Positions 6,545 through 7,714 of a stretch of 7,714 bases of DNA are shown in pieces (the stretch's first letter is position 1; each line of letters begins with the position of its first letter). The translations under genes were made by a program, and so were the position numbers. Origin of the DNA: Paracoccaceae bacterium. Lineage in GTDB: Bacteria; Pseudomonadota; Alphaproteobacteria; Rhodobacterales; Rhodobacteraceae. The stretch lies in the NCBI GenBank assembly GCA_015485015.1, contig WFUK01000460.1:1-7714 (forward strand). Reading direction: 5' to 3'. The notes under the pieces were generated by a model. That model worked only from the letters and a program-made list of their open reading frames with translations, made no database searches and had not been told where the DNA came from.

Positions 6545-7247
6545 AGTAAGCTCGGCGCTGGTAGCCATTCTCTGGTCCAGCCCCGCGCTGGCGCAATCGG
6601 TGCAATTCGATATGGGAAGCGGCTCGCTCTCCTTGCAATCGGTGCAGCTTTTTGTGCTGCTCACGCTGTTGAGCCTTGCGCCCGGTATCGCGATGATGGT
6701 CACCTGTTTTCCGTTTATGGTCACGGTGCTTTCGATCCTGCGGCAAGCCATTGGCGTGCAGCAAGCCCCGCCCAATATGATGATCGTGAGCTTGGCGATT
6801 TTTCTGACGTGGTTTGTGATGGCGCCCGTGTTTAATCAGGCCTGGGATACCGGCGTGGTGCCGCTGATGGATGGTAGCATCAGCACTCAAGCGGCGATCG
6901 ACAACATCCGCGCCCCGTTTCAAACTTTCATGATGGGCCGTGTTCAGCCCGAAACGCTGGACCTGATGATCGCCTCGGCCCCCTATACCCCCGAGGCTGG
7001 CGAGACCCCGCTAAGCATCCTCGTCCCGAGTTTTCTTCTGAGCGAGATACAGCGCGGTTTCGAGATCGGATTTCTGATTTTCCTGCCCTTCCTGATTATC
7101 GATCTGGTGATCGCCGCCGTGCTGATGTCGATGGGGATGATGATGGTGCCGCCTGCAGTTATCGCACTACCGTTCAAGCTGGCGTTTTTTGTGCTGGCGG
7201 ATGGTTGGTCATTGATTGCCGGAGCCTTGGTGCAAAGCTATCAATAA
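6534..7247 (+). CDS. fliP: Flagellar type III export-gate protein FliP
   Basis: FliP is a core subunit of the export gate built inside the MS ring. From the ATG at 6534 the protein has 237 residues, matching the family (about 245 in E. coli). A cleavable signal peptide is visible (1-20, ending SPALA-QS), as expected for FliP. Membrane segments follow at about 37-58, 82-103, 177-199 and 207-230. Family signatures are clear: LSILRQAIGVQQAPPN (66-81), a LVPSFLLSEIQRGFEIGF segment (163-180), and FLPFLIIDLVIA followed by SMGMMMVPPAVIALPFKL (183-216). A longer frame from GTG 6459 exists but would hide the signal peptide behind 25 extra residues and overlap fliN by 86 nt, so 6534 is preferred. No obvious Shine-Dalgarno is present; the 11-nt overlap with fliN suggests coupled translation. 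It is the last gene visible in the operon. Confidence 0.97.
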   Translation: MFLRVSSALVAILWSSPALAQSVQFDMGSGSLSLQSVQLFVLLTLLSLAPGIAMMVTCFPFMVTVLSILRQAIGVQQAPPNMMIVSLAIFLTWFVMAPVFNQAWDTGVVPLMDGSISTQAAIDNIRAPFQTFMMGRVQPETLDLMIASAPYTPEAGETPLSILVPSFLLSEIQRGFEIGFLIFLPFLIIDLVIAAVLMSMGMMMVPPAVIALPFKLAFFVLADGWSLIAGALVQSYQ

Positions 7248-7253
7248 AGCGCC

Positions 7254-7272
7254 GCCGAGCCACCGGCTCGGC
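7254..7272 (+). terminator. GC-rich hairpin just after fliP
   Basis: The arms GCCGAGCC and GGCTCGGC (8 bp perfect) flank a three-base loop, seven bases after the fliP stop. A wider GCCGCC/GGCGGC pairing is possible as an alternative. No T-run follows, so it is not a classical intrinsic terminator; it may still stop transcription or protect the operon's 3' end. Confidence 0.45.
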
Positions 7273-7292
7273 CATGGCCGGCGGCAACCCGT

Positions 7293-7312
7293 GTTTTCAG
7301 CTCGCTGAAAAC
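7293..7312 (+). terminator. Second hairpin after fliP
   Basis: The arms GTTTTCAGC and GCTGAAAAC are perfectly complementary over 9 bp with a two-base centre (or 8 bp with a CTCG loop). It lies 45 bases after the fliP stop. With A-rich and T-rich arms it could act in either direction, but no poly-T tail follows the stem. The stem itself is seen directly; the terminator role is inferred. Confidence 0.4.
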
Positions 7313-7434
7313 CGCGCCTTTCCGGAGTGGGTGGGGCGCGCGATATTACCTCAAAAGCATAGTTTTCCCCCTGCCCCGAGGGAAAGGCGGGCGGCGCTAA
7401 GAGGTTTGAGCTAGCTCCCCCTCGCAGCCTTGCC

Positions 7435-7481
7435 TTTGCCCCGCGCTCTTCTTTGCTTCGCAAATTCAAGCGCAGGGCAAA
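7435..7481. repeat. Nested imperfect inverted repeat
   Basis: The outer arms at 7435-7447 and 7469-7481 pair at 12 of 13 positions (TTTGCCCCGCGCT against AGCGCAGGGCAAA). Inside them sits a smaller stem TTTGC-TTC-GCAAA at 7452-7464. This nested form is typical of a folded intergenic element rather than coding sequence. Confidence 0.6.
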
Positions 7482-7509
7482 CCTAGCCTCGCTTCGCTCG
7501 GCAGAGGGT

Positions 7510-7526
7510 GGGGGACTTCATCCCCC
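7510..7526. repeat. Short inverted repeat GGGGGA/TCCCCC
   Basis: A perfect 6-bp stem with the five-base loop CTTCA. It stands 28 bases after the nested repeat and is closely followed by two more symmetric sequences. Confidence 0.6.
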
Positions 7527-7528
7527 TC

Positions 7529-7542
7529 TTGCGCAAGCGCAA
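7529..7542. repeat. Short inverted repeat TTGCGC-AA-GCGCAA
   Basis: Perfect 6-bp arms around two bases. It is too short a loop for an efficient RNA hairpin, but adds to the run of symmetric sites in this region. Confidence 0.55.
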
Positions 7543-7547
7543 ATCCC

Positions 7548-7559
7548 CCCTGATCAGGG
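7548..7559. repeat. 12-bp perfect palindrome CCCTGATCAGGG
   Basis: A fully self-complementary sequence without a loop, which could be a dimeric protein-binding site. Nothing ties it to a specific regulator. Confidence 0.55.
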
Positions 7560-7567
7560 CTGTGAAT

Positions 7568-7591
7568 GGGTGGTAGGGTAAAACCCCACCC
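7568..7591. repeat. Bulged inverted repeat
   Basis: GGGTG (7568-7572) plus GGGT (7576-7579) pairs with ACCC (7583-7586) plus CACCC (7587-7591). This gives nine base pairs with a three-base bulge and an AAA loop. The right arm overlaps the first copy of the 13-nt direct repeat. Confidence 0.5.
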
Positions 7592-7675
7592 TTGTGTAAT
7601 AACTTTCTGTTAGCTTGTACCCATGCAGCACGTCCCTGTGCTGCATGGGTAGTTGCGCGCCGCCCCACCCTTGTG
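7584..7675. repeat. 13-nt direct repeat pair flanking a hairpin
   Basis: CCCCACCCTTGTG occurs at 7584-7596 and again at 7663-7675, 79 bases apart start to start. The perfect 14-bp stem-loop at 7618-7651 lies between them. Flanking direct repeats around an inverted repeat could mean a small inserted element, a duplicated promoter or operator, or chance in C-rich sequence. Confidence 0.55.
7618..7651. repeat. Perfect 14-bp stem-loop
   Basis: The arms TACCCATGCAGCAC (7618-7631) and GTGCTGCATGGGTA (7638-7651) are exactly complementary around the loop GTCCCT. It is the longest perfect inverted repeat noticed in the window. It has no T-run on either side. It could be an mRNA leader structure for a gene to the right, an attenuator, an operator, or part of a repeat family. 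Confidence 0.75.
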
Positions 7676-7699
7676 GAGGTTTTCCACGTTTTGTAGACT
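7671..7699 (+). promoter_or_regulatory. Weak sigma70-like promoter pair at right edge
   Basis: TTGTGG (7671-7676) and TAGACT (7694-7699) are 17 bases apart, the ideal spacing, but match the -35 and -10 consensus at only 3 and 4 of 6 positions. The -35 part falls on the second direct repeat. It would drive a gene beyond the window, which cannot be seen. Confidence 0.25.
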
Positions 7700-7714
7700 G
7701 GCGGCATCTACTCC

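Larger units (their letters stand above)
7248..7714. other. Hairpin-rich non-coding region after fliP
   Basis: This 467-base stretch has no convincing gene. Open frames of up to 86 codons on the minus strand lack ribosome sites, recognisable domains and natural composition. It contains at least eight inverted repeats in succession, interspersed with runs of C and G. The layout suggests transcription ending plus a mosaic of repeated intergenic elements, possibly a dispersed family of this genome. The right end carries a weak promoter-like pair, so another gene may start beyond the window. Confidence 0.6.

Noticed and set aside
7209..7469. 86-codon minus-strand open frame after fliP
   Set aside because: It overlaps the end of fliP, crosses two hairpins, has no ribosome site, and its composition is a translation of repeats rather than a protein.
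7618..7651. The 14-bp stem-loop as a tRNA fragment or CRISPR repeat
   Set aside because: No cloverleaf arms are present, and there is no series of regularly spaced repeats with spacers.
7483..7707. 74-codon minus-strand open frame at the right end
   Set aside because: It runs through four inverted repeats including the 14-bp stem. No Shine-Dalgarno or domain is visible.

Overview
The window is a block of flagellar motor and export genes from an alphaproteobacterium, most likely of the Rhodobacterales/Rhodobacteraceae (roseobacter-type) lineage. The pointers are the gene set and order (fliL, a DUF6468 protein, a MotE/MgtE_N-like protein and motA on one strand; fliF, fliH, fliN and fliP on the other), the protein sequences, and a CtrA-like box in the divergent promoter region. 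Genus cannot be decided from the sequence alone.

The minus-strand operon reads right to left: fliL (3978-3487), DUF6468 membrane protein (3474-3022), motE-like gene (3025-2444), motA (2370-1504), and a large exported protein that starts at 1507 and runs off the left edge still open after 502 codons. The last gene is in frame and unbroken, with a signal peptide, a predicted beta-rich N-terminal domain, a Pro/Glu-rich linker and a TPR-like helical C-terminal part. Most junctions are tight: ATGA overlaps at DUF6468/motE and at motA/exported gene, and a strong Shine-Dalgarno overlapping the fliL stop. The exception is a 73-nt gap before motA, which holds a second CtrA-like sequence.

The plus-strand operon reads left to right: fliF (about 4124-5689), fliH (5689-6279), fliN (6272-6544), fliP (6534-7247), with every junction overlapping. 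It encodes the MS ring, the export ATPase regulator/stator, a C-ring SpoA protein and a core export-gate protein. fliG, often found between fliF and fliH in alphaproteobacteria, is absent here, although the FliF tail keeps a FliG-binding-like end.

Between the operons (3979-4123) lies a compact regulatory region with the sequence CTAA-N7-TTAA at 4030-4044, one base off the CtrA consensus. After fliP, bases 7248-7714 hold no convincing gene. They contain a dense series of inverted repeats, including two hairpins just after fliP and a perfect 14-bp stem at 7618-7651 flanked by two copies of a 13-nt direct repeat.

Together the genes build the inner part of the flagellar basal body (MS ring, C-ring component, export gate) and the motor side (stator MotA, stator-associated FliL, probable stator chaperones or accessory proteins). 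MotB, FliG, FliM, FliI, FliQ, FliR, FlhA and FlhB are not in the window. No strongly novel system is evident; the least characterised parts are the large exported protein and the hairpin-rich tail.
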